DNA of 34,072 bases from NCBI GenBank assembly GCA_016210515.1, contig JACQTZ010000012.1, positions 1-34,072 of the forward strand, given 5' to 3'. Both the position numbers and the translations under genes were made by a program. This DNA is from Chloroflexota bacterium. Lineage in GTDB: Bacteria > Chloroflexota > Dehalococcoidia > UBA2985. Positions 7,406 through 15,936 of this stretch are shown in pieces (within the stretch, counting starts at the first letter, position 1; each line of letters opens with the position of its first letter). The notes under the pieces are model-generated. The model saw nothing but the letters and a program-made list of their open reading frames with translations, made no database searches and was not told the DNA's origin.

Positions 7406-8548
7406 GTGTTCTTTCGCGTCGTCCGCAAGGCGCTGGTGCAGCGCAGGTCCCGTCTGGCGGTGGCGGCCCTGGCGGTTCTGCTGGCAACGGCCATGGTATC
7501 GGCCTTGGTAAGCCTCTCCCTGGATCTGGGAAACAGGGCAGGGCTTCAACTTCGCAAGTACGGAGCCAACGTGCTTCTGCTTCCGGAGTCCAGTCCCCTG
7601 GTCACGGGGCTGGTGGGCCTGGGCTTCAGTGGTGCTAAAGGCGAGTTTATGGCGCAGGAGGACATAGAGACCCTGGGGAAAGTAGAGGGAGTGCTGGACT
7701 ACGCTCCAATGCAATACCTGGTGGTGAAAGCAGGAGGTGCGCCCGTGGTGCTGGCAGGGGCGGAACTGGCAGCGCTTCGCCGCATGAACCCCGGGTGGGC
7801 CCTGGAAGGCCGGTGGCCCCAGGGCAGCCAGGAAGCCCTGGTGGGAAGCAGAGTAGCCCAGCGCTTGAACCTGGCTCCCGGGGCTGGATTGGAAGTGGAG
7901 TTTCAGGGACATTTGTACCAGTTCCAGGTGGCTGGCGTGGCGCAGACCGGGGTCTCCGAGGACAGCCAGGTATTGGTGGAGCTGTCCGCAGCCCAGGGCC
8001 TCAGCGACAGGGAGGGCCAGGTGGACCTGGTGCAGGTGAGCGCACTGCCCAACGTGGGCAGCCTGGACTCCTTTGCCGGTGAGCTGGAGTCCCTGGTCCC
8101 TGGCTCACAGGCCAGGCTGGTGGCCCAGATAGCCCACGGCGAAAGGACGACCCTCTCACGGGTGCAGACGCTCATGGCCCTGGTGGCGACAGTGGTAATG
8201 GTGGCCTCTGTCTTTACCATGTTCAGCACTATGAGCGCTTCAGTGCTGGAGCGAACCAGGGAGGTAGGCCTGATGAAAGCCCTGGGTGCCAGCGACAATC
8301 GTGTAGCACTTCTGTTTCTGAGCGAAGCAGTGGCCATCGCCCTGGTTGGCGGGCTGGCTGGTTACCTGGGCGGCTTTCTCCTGGCCGAGGGAATTGGCCA
8401 GTGGGTGTTTGACACCTTCATCTCGGTAGAGCCGTTGGCATTTCTTGCTAGTCTTATTAGTGCTCTTGCACTCTGTCTGCTGGCCAGCCTGCTTCCCCTT
8501 CGGAGAGCCATCGCCATTGAGCCTACTAGAACCTTACGAGGTGAATAG
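7406..8548 (+). CDS. FtsX/MacB-like ABC permease 2 of iron-uptake locus
   Basis: 380-residue paralogue of the preceding permease, with an N-terminal helix (about 14-36), an extracytoplasmic domain starting with RKYGANVLLLP, and three C-terminal helices (about 255-278, 298-325, 340-366). The conserved loop VLERTREVGLMKALGASD is present, nearly the same as in permease 1. The ectodomain is about 60 residues shorter than in permease 1, so the two halves of the presumed dimer are asymmetric. GTG 7406 is preceded by GAGGGAGGG. The end lies 4 nt before the ATPase gene. Confidence 0.85.
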   Translation: MFFRVVRKALVQRRSRLAVAALAVLLATAMVSALVSLSLDLGNRAGLQLRKYGANVLLLPESSPLVTGLVGLGFSGAKGEFMAQEDIETLGKVEGVLDYAPMQYLVVKAGGAPVVLAGAELAALRRMNPGWALEGRWPQGSQEALVGSRVAQRLNLAPGAGLEVEFQGHLYQFQVAGVAQTGVSEDSQVLVELSAAQGLSDREGQVDLVQVSALPNVGSLDSFAGELESLVPGSQARLVAQIAHGERTTLSRVQTLMALVATVVMVASVFTMFSTMSASVLERTREVGLMKALGASDNRVALLFLSEAVAIALVGGLAGYLGGFLLAEGIGQWVFDTFISVEPLAFLASLISALALCLLASLLPLRRAIAIEPTRTLRGE

Positions 8549-8552
8549 AAAC

Positions 8553-9245
8553 ATGACAAGTCAGCCTATCATAGAAGCCCTGGACCTCAGCCGCCGGTAC
8601 GACGGTGCAGTGGCCTTGGACGGTGTCAGCTTGACCATTGCACCAGGAGAGTGGGTGGCCCTGATGGGCCCATCGGGATCCGGAAAGACCACCTTGCTGA
8701 ACATCATGGGCTGTCTCGACCGGCCCACCGGCGGGCAGATGCTAGTAAGCGGCGTGGATGTAGTCAGGCTAGGACAGAGGGAGCTTACCCACTTCAGGAG
8801 AGAGACGGTGGGGTTGATATTCCAGCAGTTCTACCTGGTTCCATACTTGACGGCCCTGGAGAATGTCATGCTGGCCCAGTACTTTCACAGCATAGCCGAC
8901 GAAAAAGAAGCAGGGTTGGCGCTGGAGGCCGTGGGCCTGGGTCACAGACTGCGCCACCTGCCATCCCAGCTATCGGGCGGTGAACAGCAACGGGTCTGCA
9001 TCGCTCGCGCCCTCATCAACGAGCCCAAGGTGGTGCTGGCTGACGAGCCTACAGGCAACCTGGACAAGGGAAACGAGGACATAGTCCTGGACATCCTGGA
9101 CAGGCTCCACCGGCAGGGCTGCACCATTATCGTGGCCACCCACGACCCTGAGGTAGGCAACAGGGCACAGCGTATCGTCTGGCTGGACCATGGCAAGGTA
9201 GCCAGGATGGTACAGACGTCCGGGGCCAGCTCATTGCCAGGGTAG
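8553..9245 (+). CDS. LolD/MacB-like ABC transporter ATP-binding protein
   Basis: 230 residues. Walker A GPSGSGKT (39-46), Q-loop Gln91, signature LSGGEQQR (140-147), Walker B VVLADEP (160-166), D-loop GNLD and switch His197 are all intact. The family powers FtsX-type permeases, here the two encoded just upstream. The ATG at 8553 is chosen because GAGGTG (8539-8544) is 8 nt upstream. An in-frame GTG/TTG-type start further upstream would place 36 non-family residues inside the permease gene. It ends the metal-related gene series. Confidence 0.9.
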   Translation: MTSQPIIEALDLSRRYDGAVALDGVSLTIAPGEWVALMGPSGSGKTTLLNIMGCLDRPTGGQMLVSGVDVVRLGQRELTHFRRETVGLIFQQFYLVPYLTALENVMLAQYFHSIADEKEAGLALEAVGLGHRLRHLPSQLSGGEQQRVCIARALINEPKVVLADEPTGNLDKGNEDIVLDILDRLHRQGCTIIVATHDPEVGNRAQRIVWLDHGKVARMVQTSGASSLPG

Positions 9246-9260
9246 CTCCCCACCCGCTCA

Positions 9261-9289
9261 GGTTAGGCACGTGGAGTCTCTGACTAACC
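9261..9289. promoter_or_regulatory. GGTTAG/CTAACC inverted repeat, DtxR-half-site-like
   Basis: GGTTAG (9261-9266) and CTAACC (9284-9289) are inverted around 17 nt. The left part, TCAGGTTAGGC, matches the half-site of the corynebacterial DtxR consensus TTAGGTTAGGCTAACCTAA at 10 of 11 positions. The spacing is wrong for a canonical box and it lies after the metal operon, so function is doubtful. Confidence 0.2.
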
Positions 9290-9308
9290 CCGTTCTTCCA
9301 CCAGGAAG

Positions 9309-9328
9309 GATGGGGGAGTGCCCCCATC
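9309..9328 (+). terminator. Strong GC hairpin between metal operon and str promoter (possible terminator)
   Basis: GATGGGGG (9309-9316) and CCCCCATC (9321-9328) form a perfect 8-bp stem with the 4-nt loop AGTG. No T-run follows, so it is not a classical intrinsic terminator, but it is the only strong hairpin between the ABC ATPase stop and the next promoter. Confidence 0.4.
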
Positions 9329-9362
9329 GCTCATGACATAAGAAACCTGACGATAAAAAGTG

Positions 9363-9391
9363 TTGACAAAACCCTCATCTAGCGATAGATT
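9363..9391 (+). promoter_or_regulatory. Sigma70-type promoter of the ribosomal superoperon
   Basis: A perfect -35 TTGACA (9363-9368) is followed after 17 nt by TAGATT (9386-9391). Transcription would begin near 9398, giving a leader of about 55 nt before rpsL with a weak CACAA/TTGTG hairpin (9406-9422). It is the only convincing promoter before the 37-gene series. Confidence 0.7.
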
Positions 9392-9453
9392 TAGTGTTTG
9401 GCACTCACAATAAATCTTTGTGCTTGGGTTGCTGGAACCAGGAGCCATTGTAC

Positions 9454-9885
9454 ATGCCTACAGTGAACCAGTTGGTAAGAAAGCCCAGGGTCAGGGTAAT
9501 CAGGAAGGCCAAGGCCCCAGCGTTGCGCTATGGCTTTAACTCCCTGAAGAACCGCGTGAAGCGGACTGGCGGCTCTCCCCAAAAGAGGGGCGTCTGCGTG
9601 CAGGTGCGGACCGTGACTCCCAAAAAGCCCAACTCGGCGTTGAGGAAGGTTGCTCGCGTCCGCCTGGCCAATGGCATGGAGGTGACGGCCTACATTCCTG
9701 GAGAAGGCCACACCCTTCAGGAGCACTCGGTGGTGCTCATACGGGGAGGCAGGGTAAAGGATCTTCCCGGAGTCCGTTACCACATCATAAGAGGCGCTTT
9801 GGACTGCACCGGAGTAGTAGACCGAAAACGCGGGCGTAGCAAGTATGGCACCAAACAAGTAACAGTAGCAAGGTCTGGCAGGTAA
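9454..9885 (+). CDS. rpsL: Small ribosomal subunit protein uS12
   Basis: 143 residues; lies at the decoding centre and helps monitor tRNA selection. [12 protein letters not shown] opens the protein, [11 protein letters not shown] (from 55) and [13 protein letters not shown] (from 98) are the loops where streptomycin-resistance changes occur; their lysines (57, 58, 102) are wild type. Compared with the short link [12 protein letters not shown] in most bacteria, an extra stretch of about 14 residues (about 26-40, [15 protein letters not shown]) is present. ATG 9454 has AGGAG (9440-9444) 9 nt upstream; a GTG at 9394 would lie before the predicted transcript start. First gene of the str part. Confidence 0.97.
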   Translation: MPTVNQLVRKPRVRVIRKAKAPALRYGFNSLKNRVKRTGGSPQKRGVCVQVRTVTPKKPNSALRKVARVRLANGMEVTAYIPGEGHTLQEHSVVLIRGGRVKDLPGVRYHIIRGALDCTGVVDRKRGRSKYGTKQVTVARSGR

Positions 9886-9889
9886 GATC

Positions 9890-10360
9890 ATGGCTCGTCG
9901 CAGAAGTGTTATCATCCGGGAGATTGCGCCGGACCCCAAGTACAACAGCGTATACGTGGCCGGTTTCATCAACAAGGTGATGACCCGGGGCAAGAAGTCC
10001 GTGGCCCAGCGCATTGTTTACGATGCGCTGGACATAGTGGAGAAGGAGACCTCCAGAGACCCCCTGGAGACCTTCACCCAGGCGTTGAGAAATGCTACCC
10101 CTCAGCTGGAGGTGAAACCTCGGCGGGTAGGGGGTGCCACATACCAGGTGCCTGTAGAGGTGAGAAGTAACAGGCAGCAATCCCTGGCTATGCGTTGGAT
10201 TCTCCGGGCTAGCCTCGCCAGGACGGGACGTCCCATGGCCGAGAGGCTGGCTCTGGAGCTTCAGGAGGCTTCCAAAGGACAGGGAGCAGCGGTGAGAAGA
10301 AGAGAGGAAATCCACCGCATGGCCGAGGCCAACAGAGCCTTCGTGCACTACAAGTGGTGA
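9890..10360 (+). CDS. rpsG: Small ribosomal subunit protein uS7
   Basis: 156 residues, the usual bacterial length. It nucleates assembly of the 30S head on the 3' domain of 16S rRNA and borders the E site. Recognisable blocks are PDPKYNSVYVAGFINKVMTRGKK, then QVPVEVR and the RRREEIHRMAEANRAF C-terminus (shown in part). The ATG is 4 nt after rpsL; GGCAGGTAAG precedes it. A 45-nt gap with no clear structure leads to fusA. Confidence 0.97.
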   Translation: MARRRSVIIREIAPDPKYNSVYVAGFINKVMTRGKKSVAQRIVYDALDIVEKETSRDPLETFTQALRNATPQLEVKPRRVGGATYQVPVEVRSNRQQSLAMRWILRASLARTGRPMAERLALELQEASKGQGAAVRRREEIHRMAEANRAFVHYKW

Positions 10361-10405
10361 GGTTTCCTCCACCACAGGCCGATAAGCAGGCTCCCTTGAA
10401 TTGGA

Positions 10406-12469
10406 TTGGAGAGATTTCCAGTGGATCGGATACGAAATATAGGTTTTATTGCTCATATAGACGCGGGCAAGACCACCGTCACAGAGCGGGTGTTGTTCTT
10501 CACCGGACGCACGTACAAGATAGGCGACGTGGATGAAGGCACCACGGTGATGGACTGGATGGCCCAGGAAAGAGAGCGGGGGATTACCATCACCGCCGCG
10601 GCTACCACCTGTGAGTGGAAAGACTGCCACATCAACATCATAGATACGCCGGGGCACGTGGACTTCACTGCAGAGGTGGAGAGGAGCCTGCGAGTCCTGG
10701 ACGGCGGTGTGGTGGTGTTTGACGCGGTGGCGGGAGTGCAGCCCCAGTCGGAAACGGTATGGCGCCAGGCCGACAGGTATCGTGTGCCCCGTATCTGCTT
10801 TATCAACAAGATGGACCGCCTGGGAGCTAACTTCCACCGTACCGTGGACATGATCACCCGCCGTCTCAAAGCCAACCCCGTCGCAGTGCAACTCCCCATA
10901 GGGGCGGAGAGCTCTTTCACGGGAGTGGTAGACCTGGTGGAAGAGAAGGCTATGATATTCCCGTCGAATGGGGACTACGTTCCCCAGGAGTCTCCTGTCC
11001 CCCAGGAGATGCTAGAGGAGGTCAGGAGCTACAGGGAACGGCTGGTGGAAAAGGTGGCAGAAACCGACGATGCTTTGATGGCCAAGTACCTGGAAGAGCA
11101 GCCCATCTCCAAAGAGGAGATTAAACAGGCTCTGAGGAGAGCTACCATAAGGAACGTCGTTGTCCCCGTGTTGTGTGGAAGTGCTCTTCGCAACAAGGGT
11201 ATCCACGCCATGCTGGATGCCGTTTGCGACTACCTCCCTTCCCCTCTGGACGTACCTCCCATGAGTGGACTCCATGCCAAATCGGGAGAGAAGGTATCTT
11301 TAGAGGCCGATGAGGCAGCTCCCTTCTCTGCTCTGGCTTTCAAGATTATGATAGACCCCCACGTAGGCCGTCTGGTGTACCTGCGGGTGTACTCTGGCCA
11401 GGTGAAAGCCGGGGCCTCCGTGTATAACTCCACCAAGAGTGTTCGTGAGCGGATGGGTAGAGTGCTCAACATGCACGCCAACCGCAGGGAGGAGATAGAG
11501 GTGGTCTCCGCTGGCAATATCGCGGCTGCCGTGGGCTTGAAGAACACCTTCACAGGGGACACCATTTGCAGCGAAGCCATGCCCGTGATTCTGGAGTCCA
11601 TCCGCTTCCCGGAGCCGGTGGTGTCCGTAGCCATTGAGCCCAAAACCAAGATGGATCAGGACAAACTCATCGATTCTCTGACCAAGCTGTCCGAGGAAGA
11701 CCCCACCTTCCGGGTCAAGGTGGATGAGGAGACGGGACAGACCATCATGTCGGGTATGGGAGAGCTGCACCTGGAGGTACTGGTGGAGAGGTTGAAGAGG
11801 GAGTTCCTGGTGGCAGCCAACATAGGCCGACCTCGGGTGTCCTATCGAGAGACCATCACCGTGCCCGCAAAGGCCGAGGGCAGGTTCATACGCCAGACTG
11901 GAGGCCACGGACAGTACGGCCACGTATGGCTGGAGCTTGAGCCTCTGGAGAGGAACAGCGGCATCCAGTTTGAGAACCGCATAGTGGGAGCGGCCATTCC
12001 CAAAGAGTACATTCTCCCGGTGGAGAAGGGGGTAAGGGAGGCCCTGGAGGGTGGCGTTCTGGCTGGCTACCCCGTGATAGATGTAAAGGTATCCCTGGTG
12101 GATGGGAGCTATCATCCGGTGGACTCATCGGAGATGGCGTTCAAAATGGCGGGATCCATGGGTGTCAAAGAGGGCGTGAGAAGGGGCAAAGCCGTGCTTC
12201 TGGAGCCTATTATGGAGGTAGAAGTAGTCACTCCCGGCGAGTTTCTGGGAGAGGTGCTGGGTGACCTGGGCGGCCGGCGTGCCCGTATTCGCAACATCGA
12301 AGGCCAGGAGGCCTTGCAGACGGTGCGGGCTTTTATACCTCTGGCGGAGACCTTTGGGTACATAACCTCTCTGCGCTCCCTCACCCAGGGAAGGGCAAGC
12401 CACTCCATGGAGTTCCACCACTATGAGGAAGTCCCTCAGGGAGTGGCCCAGGAACTGGTAAAGGTATAA
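10406..12469 (+). CDS. fusA: Translation elongation factor G (EF-G)
   Basis: 687-residue translocation GTPase. The P-loop AHIDAGKT spans 16-23, the G3 motif DTPGH 80-84 with catalytic His84, and G4 NKMD 134-137. Domains II, III, IV ([12 protein letters not shown] region) and V follow at full length. Start choice is ambiguous. TTG 10406 gives [13 protein letters not shown], which aligns with the conserved N-terminus of EF-G, but has no Shine-Dalgarno site. GTG 10421 has GGAGAG (10408-10413) 7 nt upstream and would remove 5 residues. No tuf gene follows, unlike in the E. coli str operon. Confidence 0.97.
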   Translation: MERFPVDRIRNIGFIAHIDAGKTTVTERVLFFTGRTYKIGDVDEGTTVMDWMAQERERGITITAAATTCEWKDCHINIIDTPGHVDFTAEVERSLRVLDGGVVVFDAVAGVQPQSETVWRQADRYRVPRICFINKMDRLGANFHRTVDMITRRLKANPVAVQLPIGAESSFTGVVDLVEEKAMIFPSNGDYVPQESPVPQEMLEEVRSYRERLVEKVAETDDALMAKYLEEQPISKEEIKQALRRATIRNVVVPVLCGSALRNKGIHAMLDAVCDYLPSPLDVPPMSGLHAKSGEKVSLEADEAAPFSALAFKIMIDPHVGRLVYLRVYSGQVKAGASVYNSTKSVRERMGRVLNMHANRREEIEVVSAGNIAAAVGLKNTFTGDTICSEAMPVILESIRFPEPVVSVAIEPKTKMDQDKLIDSLTKLSEEDPTFRVKVDEETGQTIMSGMGELHLEVLVERLKREFLVAANIGRPRVSYRETITVPAKAEGRFIRQTGGHGQYGHVWLELEPLERNSGIQFENRIVGAAIPKEYILPVEKGVREALEGGVLAGYPVIDVKVSLVDGSYHPVDSSEMAFKMAGSMGVKEGVRRGKAVLLEPIMEVEVVTPGEFLGEVLGDLGGRRARIRNIEGQEALQTVRAFIPLAETFGYITSLRSLTQGRASHSMEFHHYEEVPQGVAQELVKV

Positions 12470-12481
12470 AGGTTAGGAGAT

Positions 12482-12790
12482 ATGCCACAGCAGAAGATTC
12501 GCATAGTGCTAAGGGCTTTTGACCACAAGGTCCTGGACCTTTCTGCAACCCAGATAGTGGAGGCTGCGGAGCGGACTGGCGCGGGTGTGGCCGGGCCTGT
12601 GCCCCTGCCCACGTCCATCAGGAGGTTTTGTGTCATCCGCTCCCCTCACATAGACAAGGACTCCCGGGAGCACTTTGAACTGCGCTCTCACAAACGCCTT
12701 ATAGACATTCTGGACCCCAGCTCCAAGACCATTGATGCCCTCACACGGCTCAGTGTGCCTGCGGGCGTGGACATCTCCATCAAACTCTAA
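12482..12790 (+). CDS. rpsJ: Small ribosomal subunit protein uS10
   Basis: 102 residues, standard length, in the 30S head; in other bacteria also the NusE subunit of antitermination complexes. [14 protein letters not shown] opens the protein and the extended loop with [16 protein letters not shown] is intact. It starts 12 nt after fusA with AAAGG and AGGAG just upstream, and begins the S10 part without its own visible promoter. Confidence 0.97.
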   Translation: MPQQKIRIVLRAFDHKVLDLSATQIVEAAERTGAGVAGPVPLPTSIRRFCVIRSPHIDKDSREHFELRSHKRLIDILDPSSKTIDALTRLSVPAGVDISIKL

Positions 12791-12807
12791 CGATGTTAGG
12801 AAGAGGC

Positions 12808-13428
12808 ATGAAAGGCATCTTGGGATGGAAACAGGGCATGACTCGCATCTTCCTTGAGGATGGCGCGGTGGAGCCTGTAAGCGTCATCGAGGCGGGGCCT
12901 TGCGTGGTCACCCAGGTGAAGACCAGGCAAAGGCACGGCTATCAGGCGGTGCAGCTTGGCTATGAAGATGCCAAGAAGCTTAACAAGCCCGAGGCGGCTC
13001 ATCTGAATAGGGCGACCCCCCTCCGTCACTTGCGAGAGTTCAGGGTGGACGATTTGGGGGATGCTCAGGTAGGTCAAAGGATTGACGTAGGAATTTTCCA
13101 GCCCGGAGACCTGGTGGACATCATCGGCATATCCAAGGGCAAGGGATTTGCTGGAGGAGTGAAACGTTACCACTTCCGAGGTGGCCCCAAGACCCATGGA
13201 CAGTCCGACCGCGAGAGAGCGCCAGGCTCCATCAGCTCCAATACCTCTCCTGGAAGAATATGGAAGGGGACTCGCATGGCGGGGCACATGGGAGACCACC
13301 GGGTCACCGCCATCAGTCTGAAGGTCATAAAGGTGGACCCGGAGCGCAACCTCCTGCTGGTCAGGGGAGCCGTTCCAGGGGCCAAAGATGGAATGGTTAT
13401 GGTCAAAGAGTCGCGGAGGAGGGCGTAG
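12808..13428 (+). CDS. rplC: Large ribosomal subunit protein uL3
   Basis: 206 residues; an early assembly protein whose loop reaches toward the peptidyl-transferase centre. KGILGWKQGMTRIF opens it and GGPKTHGQSDR and GTRMAGHMG mark the central extension. In the extension, Asn-Thr-Ser-Pro-Gly replaces the E. coli Asn-Gln-Thr-Pro-Gly, so the Gln methylated by PrmB there is absent. ATG 12808 is preferred over ATG 12793 because AGGAA (12798-12802) lies 5 nt upstream and the product then begins like other L3 proteins. Confidence 0.96.
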   Translation: MKGILGWKQGMTRIFLEDGAVEPVSVIEAGPCVVTQVKTRQRHGYQAVQLGYEDAKKLNKPEAAHLNRATPLRHLREFRVDDLGDAQVGQRIDVGIFQPGDLVDIIGISKGKGFAGGVKRYHFRGGPKTHGQSDRERAPGSISSNTSPGRIWKGTRMAGHMGDHRVTAISLKVIKVDPERNLLLVRGAVPGAKDGMVMVKESRRRA

Positions 13429-13431
13429 ACC

Positions 13432-14100
13432 ATGCAGCTTCCCCTCTGGAACTCCTCTGGAGAGTCGGTGGACACCATCGAGGTGAGCGAGAGCCTGTTT
13501 GGTGTGCCCATGAACCAGGCCCTGGTACACCAGGTGGCGGTGGCCCACATGGCCAATGCCCGCCAGGGGACCTCCGACACCAAGACCCGGGGCATGGTCT
13601 CAGGCGGAGGAGTGAAGCCCTGGCGACAGAAGCACACCGGCAGGGCGCGGCAGGGTAGCACCCGCTCGCCCCAGTGGCGTCATGGAGGCGTAGTTTTTGG
13701 GCCTCATCCCAGGGACTACTCGCAACGCATCCCCAAAAAAATGAACCGCGGCGCCATTCGTTGTCTCCTCTCCCAGAAGGTTCGTGAAGAGAAGCTGCTG
13801 GTGGTGAGCGAGCTCCATCCGGGTCAGGCCAAGACCAGGGAGATGGCGCAAGTGCTGTCCAATTTGCAGATAACTACGCCCGTCCTCATCGTCACCTCCA
13901 CTCCTCAGATGGACGTGATTCTCTCTGCCAGGAACCTTCGCCGAGCCAGGACTCTTCCTGCGCCTCAGCTGAATGTCATGGACCTGCTCAATCACGACCG
14001 TGTTATCATGACGGCGGAGGCGGTGCGGCGAGCCGAGGAGCTATGGGCCTCCAGGGACACCGGGGTAGAGGCGGAGGTCGAGGGTCAGGGGGAGAGCTGA
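13432..14100 (+). CDS. rplD: Large ribosomal subunit protein uL4
   Basis: 222 residues. The globular part surrounds a long loop (GTSDTKTRGMVSGGGVKPWRQK onward, RQGSTRSPQWRHGGVVFGP) that lines the exit tunnel constriction next to L22. In E. coli L4 represses the S10 operon, but no S10-type leader is visible here. GGAGGAGGG lies 8 nt before the ATG. Confidence 0.96.
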   Translation: MQLPLWNSSGESVDTIEVSESLFGVPMNQALVHQVAVAHMANARQGTSDTKTRGMVSGGGVKPWRQKHTGRARQGSTRSPQWRHGGVVFGPHPRDYSQRIPKKMNRGAIRCLLSQKVREEKLLVVSELHPGQAKTREMAQVLSNLQITTPVLIVTSTPQMDVILSARNLRRARTLPAPQLNVMDLLNHDRVIMTAEAVRRAEELWASRDTGVEAEVEGQGES

Positions 14101-14104
14101 AGCG

Positions 14105-14398
14105 ATGGCCATGCACGTTTTTGAGGTTCTTCGAAGGCCACTGATTACAGAGAAGAGCACCATCCTGCAGGATGGACAAAACAAGTATGCCTTTGAGGTG
14201 GACTCCCGGGCCAACAAGGCCCAGGTGAAGAGGGCGGTAGAGGAGTCCTTTGGCGTGAAGGTAGTCGATGTAAACATGCTGACCGTCAAGGGCAAGATGA
14301 AACGGTTTGGACGGAGGCTGGCCCAGGAGCCTTCTTGGAAGAAGGCGGTGGTGAGCCTCCGAACCGGGGACAAGATTCAGATATTTGAGGGAGCTTAA
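14105..14398 (+). CDS. rplW: Large ribosomal subunit protein uL23
   Basis: 97 residues, typical length. L23 sits at the tunnel exit and docks trigger factor and SRP. RRPLITEKST is the family N-terminal signature; NKAQVKRAVEESFGVKV follows. ATG 14105 is taken because a purine-rich AGGGGGAG lies about 10 nt upstream; ATG 14111 is an alternative. The stop directly abuts the rplB start. Confidence 0.95.
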   Translation: MAMHVFEVLRRPLITEKSTILQDGQNKYAFEVDSRANKAQVKRAVEESFGVKVVDVNMLTVKGKMKRFGRRLAQEPSWKKAVVSLRTGDKIQIFEGA

Positions 14399-15223
14399 GT
14401 GCCGCTGAGAAGTGTAAAGCCCACATCTCCAGGGCGACGGGGCGTCGTCCTCTCGTCCTTTGAGGAGATCACCCCAAAAGGACCGGAAAGGGCTCTGCTT
14501 TCCCCTCTGCGCAAGAGGGGAGGGAGAAACGCCCAGGGTAAGATAACGGTTCGCCAACGGGGAGGGGGCGCCAAGAGAAGTCTACGTGCCATCGATTTCA
14601 AAAGGGACAAGGTGGGGATTCCGGGCAAAGTGGTTGCCATTGAGTACGACCCCAACCGCTCTGCCCGCATCGCCCTGGTTCAGTATGCCGATGGGGACAA
14701 GCGGTACAACCTGGTTCCCCAGGGATTGACGGTGGGAGCCAGCATTATGTCCGGCCCCAACGCCGAGATAAGCGTGGGCAACGCCCTTCCTCTGAAACTC
14801 ATCCCGTCTGGAAGCTCGGTGCACAACGTGGAGATGCATCCTGGCAGGGGAGGTCAACTGGTGAGGGGTGCTGGCACCTCGGCTCAGGTGCTGGCTCGCG
14901 AGGAGAGCTATGTCCTGCTGCGGATGCCCTCCGGAGAGGTGCGCCGAATCAATCCGGAGTGCATGGCCACCATTGGCCAGGTAGGCAATGTGGACCACAA
15001 GAACCTCAAGCTGGGTAAAGCTGGCACTAAACGCCACATGGGGCGCAGGCCAGAGGTAAGGGGGGTCGCCATGAACCCCAACGACCATCCTCATGGAGGA
15101 GGGGAAGGCCGCTCTCCCATAGGAATGCCTGGGCCCAAGACCCCCTGGGGCAAGCCAGCCCTGGGGTACAGGACCCGTCGCCGCAACAAGGGCAGTGGCA
15201 TGATTGTAAGGCGCAGGAGCTAG
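14399..15223 (+). CDS. rplB: Large ribosomal subunit protein uL2
   Basis: 274 residues, normal size. L2 joins the subunits (bridge B7b) and its C-terminus approaches the peptidyl-transferase centre. The invariant [13 protein letters not shown] carries His230, matching the functionally important E. coli His229. The start is GTG 14399, immediately after the rplW stop, with GAGGGAG (14387-14393) 5 nt upstream inside rplW, so the two are likely translationally coupled. Confidence 0.97.
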   Translation: MPLRSVKPTSPGRRGVVLSSFEEITPKGPERALLSPLRKRGGRNAQGKITVRQRGGGAKRSLRAIDFKRDKVGIPGKVVAIEYDPNRSARIALVQYADGDKRYNLVPQGLTVGASIMSGPNAEISVGNALPLKLIPSGSSVHNVEMHPGRGGQLVRGAGTSAQVLAREESYVLLRMPSGEVRRINPECMATIGQVGNVDHKNLKLGKAGTKRHMGRRPEVRGVAMNPNDHPHGGGEGRSPIGMPGPKTPWGKPALGYRTRRRNKGSGMIVRRRS

Positions 15224-15270
15224 AGGGCAGAAACCATGGTAAAGGGAAGCAGGGAGTAAGGGAGTAAAGG

Positions 15271-15582
15271 ATGTCCAGATCCATCAAAAAGGGGCCTTTT
15301 GTTCATCCTAAGCTGATGAAGAAGGTGGAAGCTCTTCAGAGGAGCGGGGTCAAGGCCGTGATCAAGACCTGGTCCAGGGCTTCCATGATCATGCCGGACA
15401 TGGTGGGCATGACCATCGCCGTGCATGATGGTCGCAGGCACGTTCCTCTTTTTATCACGGAGAACATGGTGGGCTACCGGCTGGGGGAGTTTGCCCCCAC
15501 CAGGACTTTCCGGGGCCACTCCTCCAAGTCCGAGCGCACCACCCAGGTGAGAAGCACCACAACCCCAGCGGGGAGAGGTTAG
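15271..15582 (+). CDS. rpsS: Small ribosomal subunit protein uS19
   Basis: 103 residues in the 30S head, near the A-site finger. [11 protein letters not shown] and the C-terminal block [13 protein letters not shown] are diagnostic. The polar Ser/Thr tail after the core is slightly longer than in E. coli. AAGGGAG and AAAGG precede ATG 15271. Confidence 0.97.
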   Translation: MSRSIKKGPFVHPKLMKKVEALQRSGVKAVIKTWSRASMIMPDMVGMTIAVHDGRRHVPLFITENMVGYRLGEFAPTRTFRGHSSKSERTTQVRSTTTPAGRG

Positions 15583-15591
15583 GAACACAGA

Positions 15592-15936
15592 ATGGCCGTA
15601 AAAGCCGTGGCTAAGAACGTTACCGCGTCCCCCAGGAAGGTGCGTCGGGTCCTCAAGACCGTTCGCGGGCAAAAGGTGGAAGCCGCCCTGCAAATACTGA
15701 GCTTCCTTTCCACCCCTATAGCTCGAGAGGTGGCCAAGGTGGTGAAGTCCGCCGCCAGCAACGCGGAGAACAACCACATGATGGCGCAAGGAGACCTCAA
15801 GATTGTAGCCATTCACGCCGATGCGGGGGCTACCCTGCGGAGGACCAGGGCTAGGTCCAGGGGCAGGGCCAGCCGGATCTTGAAGCGCAGTAGCCACGTC
15901 ACCGTGCTGGTTGACGAAGAAGAGGAGGCGTCCTGA
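15592..15936 (+). CDS. rplV: Large ribosomal subunit protein uL22
   Basis: 114 residues. L22 binds all 23S domains and its beta-hairpin (about 78-100, [16 protein letters not shown]) lines the exit tunnel, a site of macrolide resistance. [21 protein letters not shown] is the family N-terminus. The last base of its TGA is the first base of the rpsC ATG. Confidence 0.96.
   Translation: MAVKAVAKNVTASPRKVRRVLKTVRGQKVEAALQILSFLSTPIAREVAKVVKSAASNAENNHMMAQGDLKIVAIHADAGATLRRTRARSRGRASRILKRSSHVTVLVDEEEEAS

Noticed and set aside
8445..8552. N-terminal extension of the ABC ATPase into the permease gene
   Set aside because: The residues do not resemble the family, and ATG 8553 has a proper GAGGTG site.
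10406..10420. Start of fusA at GTG 10421 instead of TTG 10406
   Set aside because: It has the better Shine-Dalgarno site, but the residues before it align with the conserved EF-G N-terminus, so the longer form was listed; the choice stays open.
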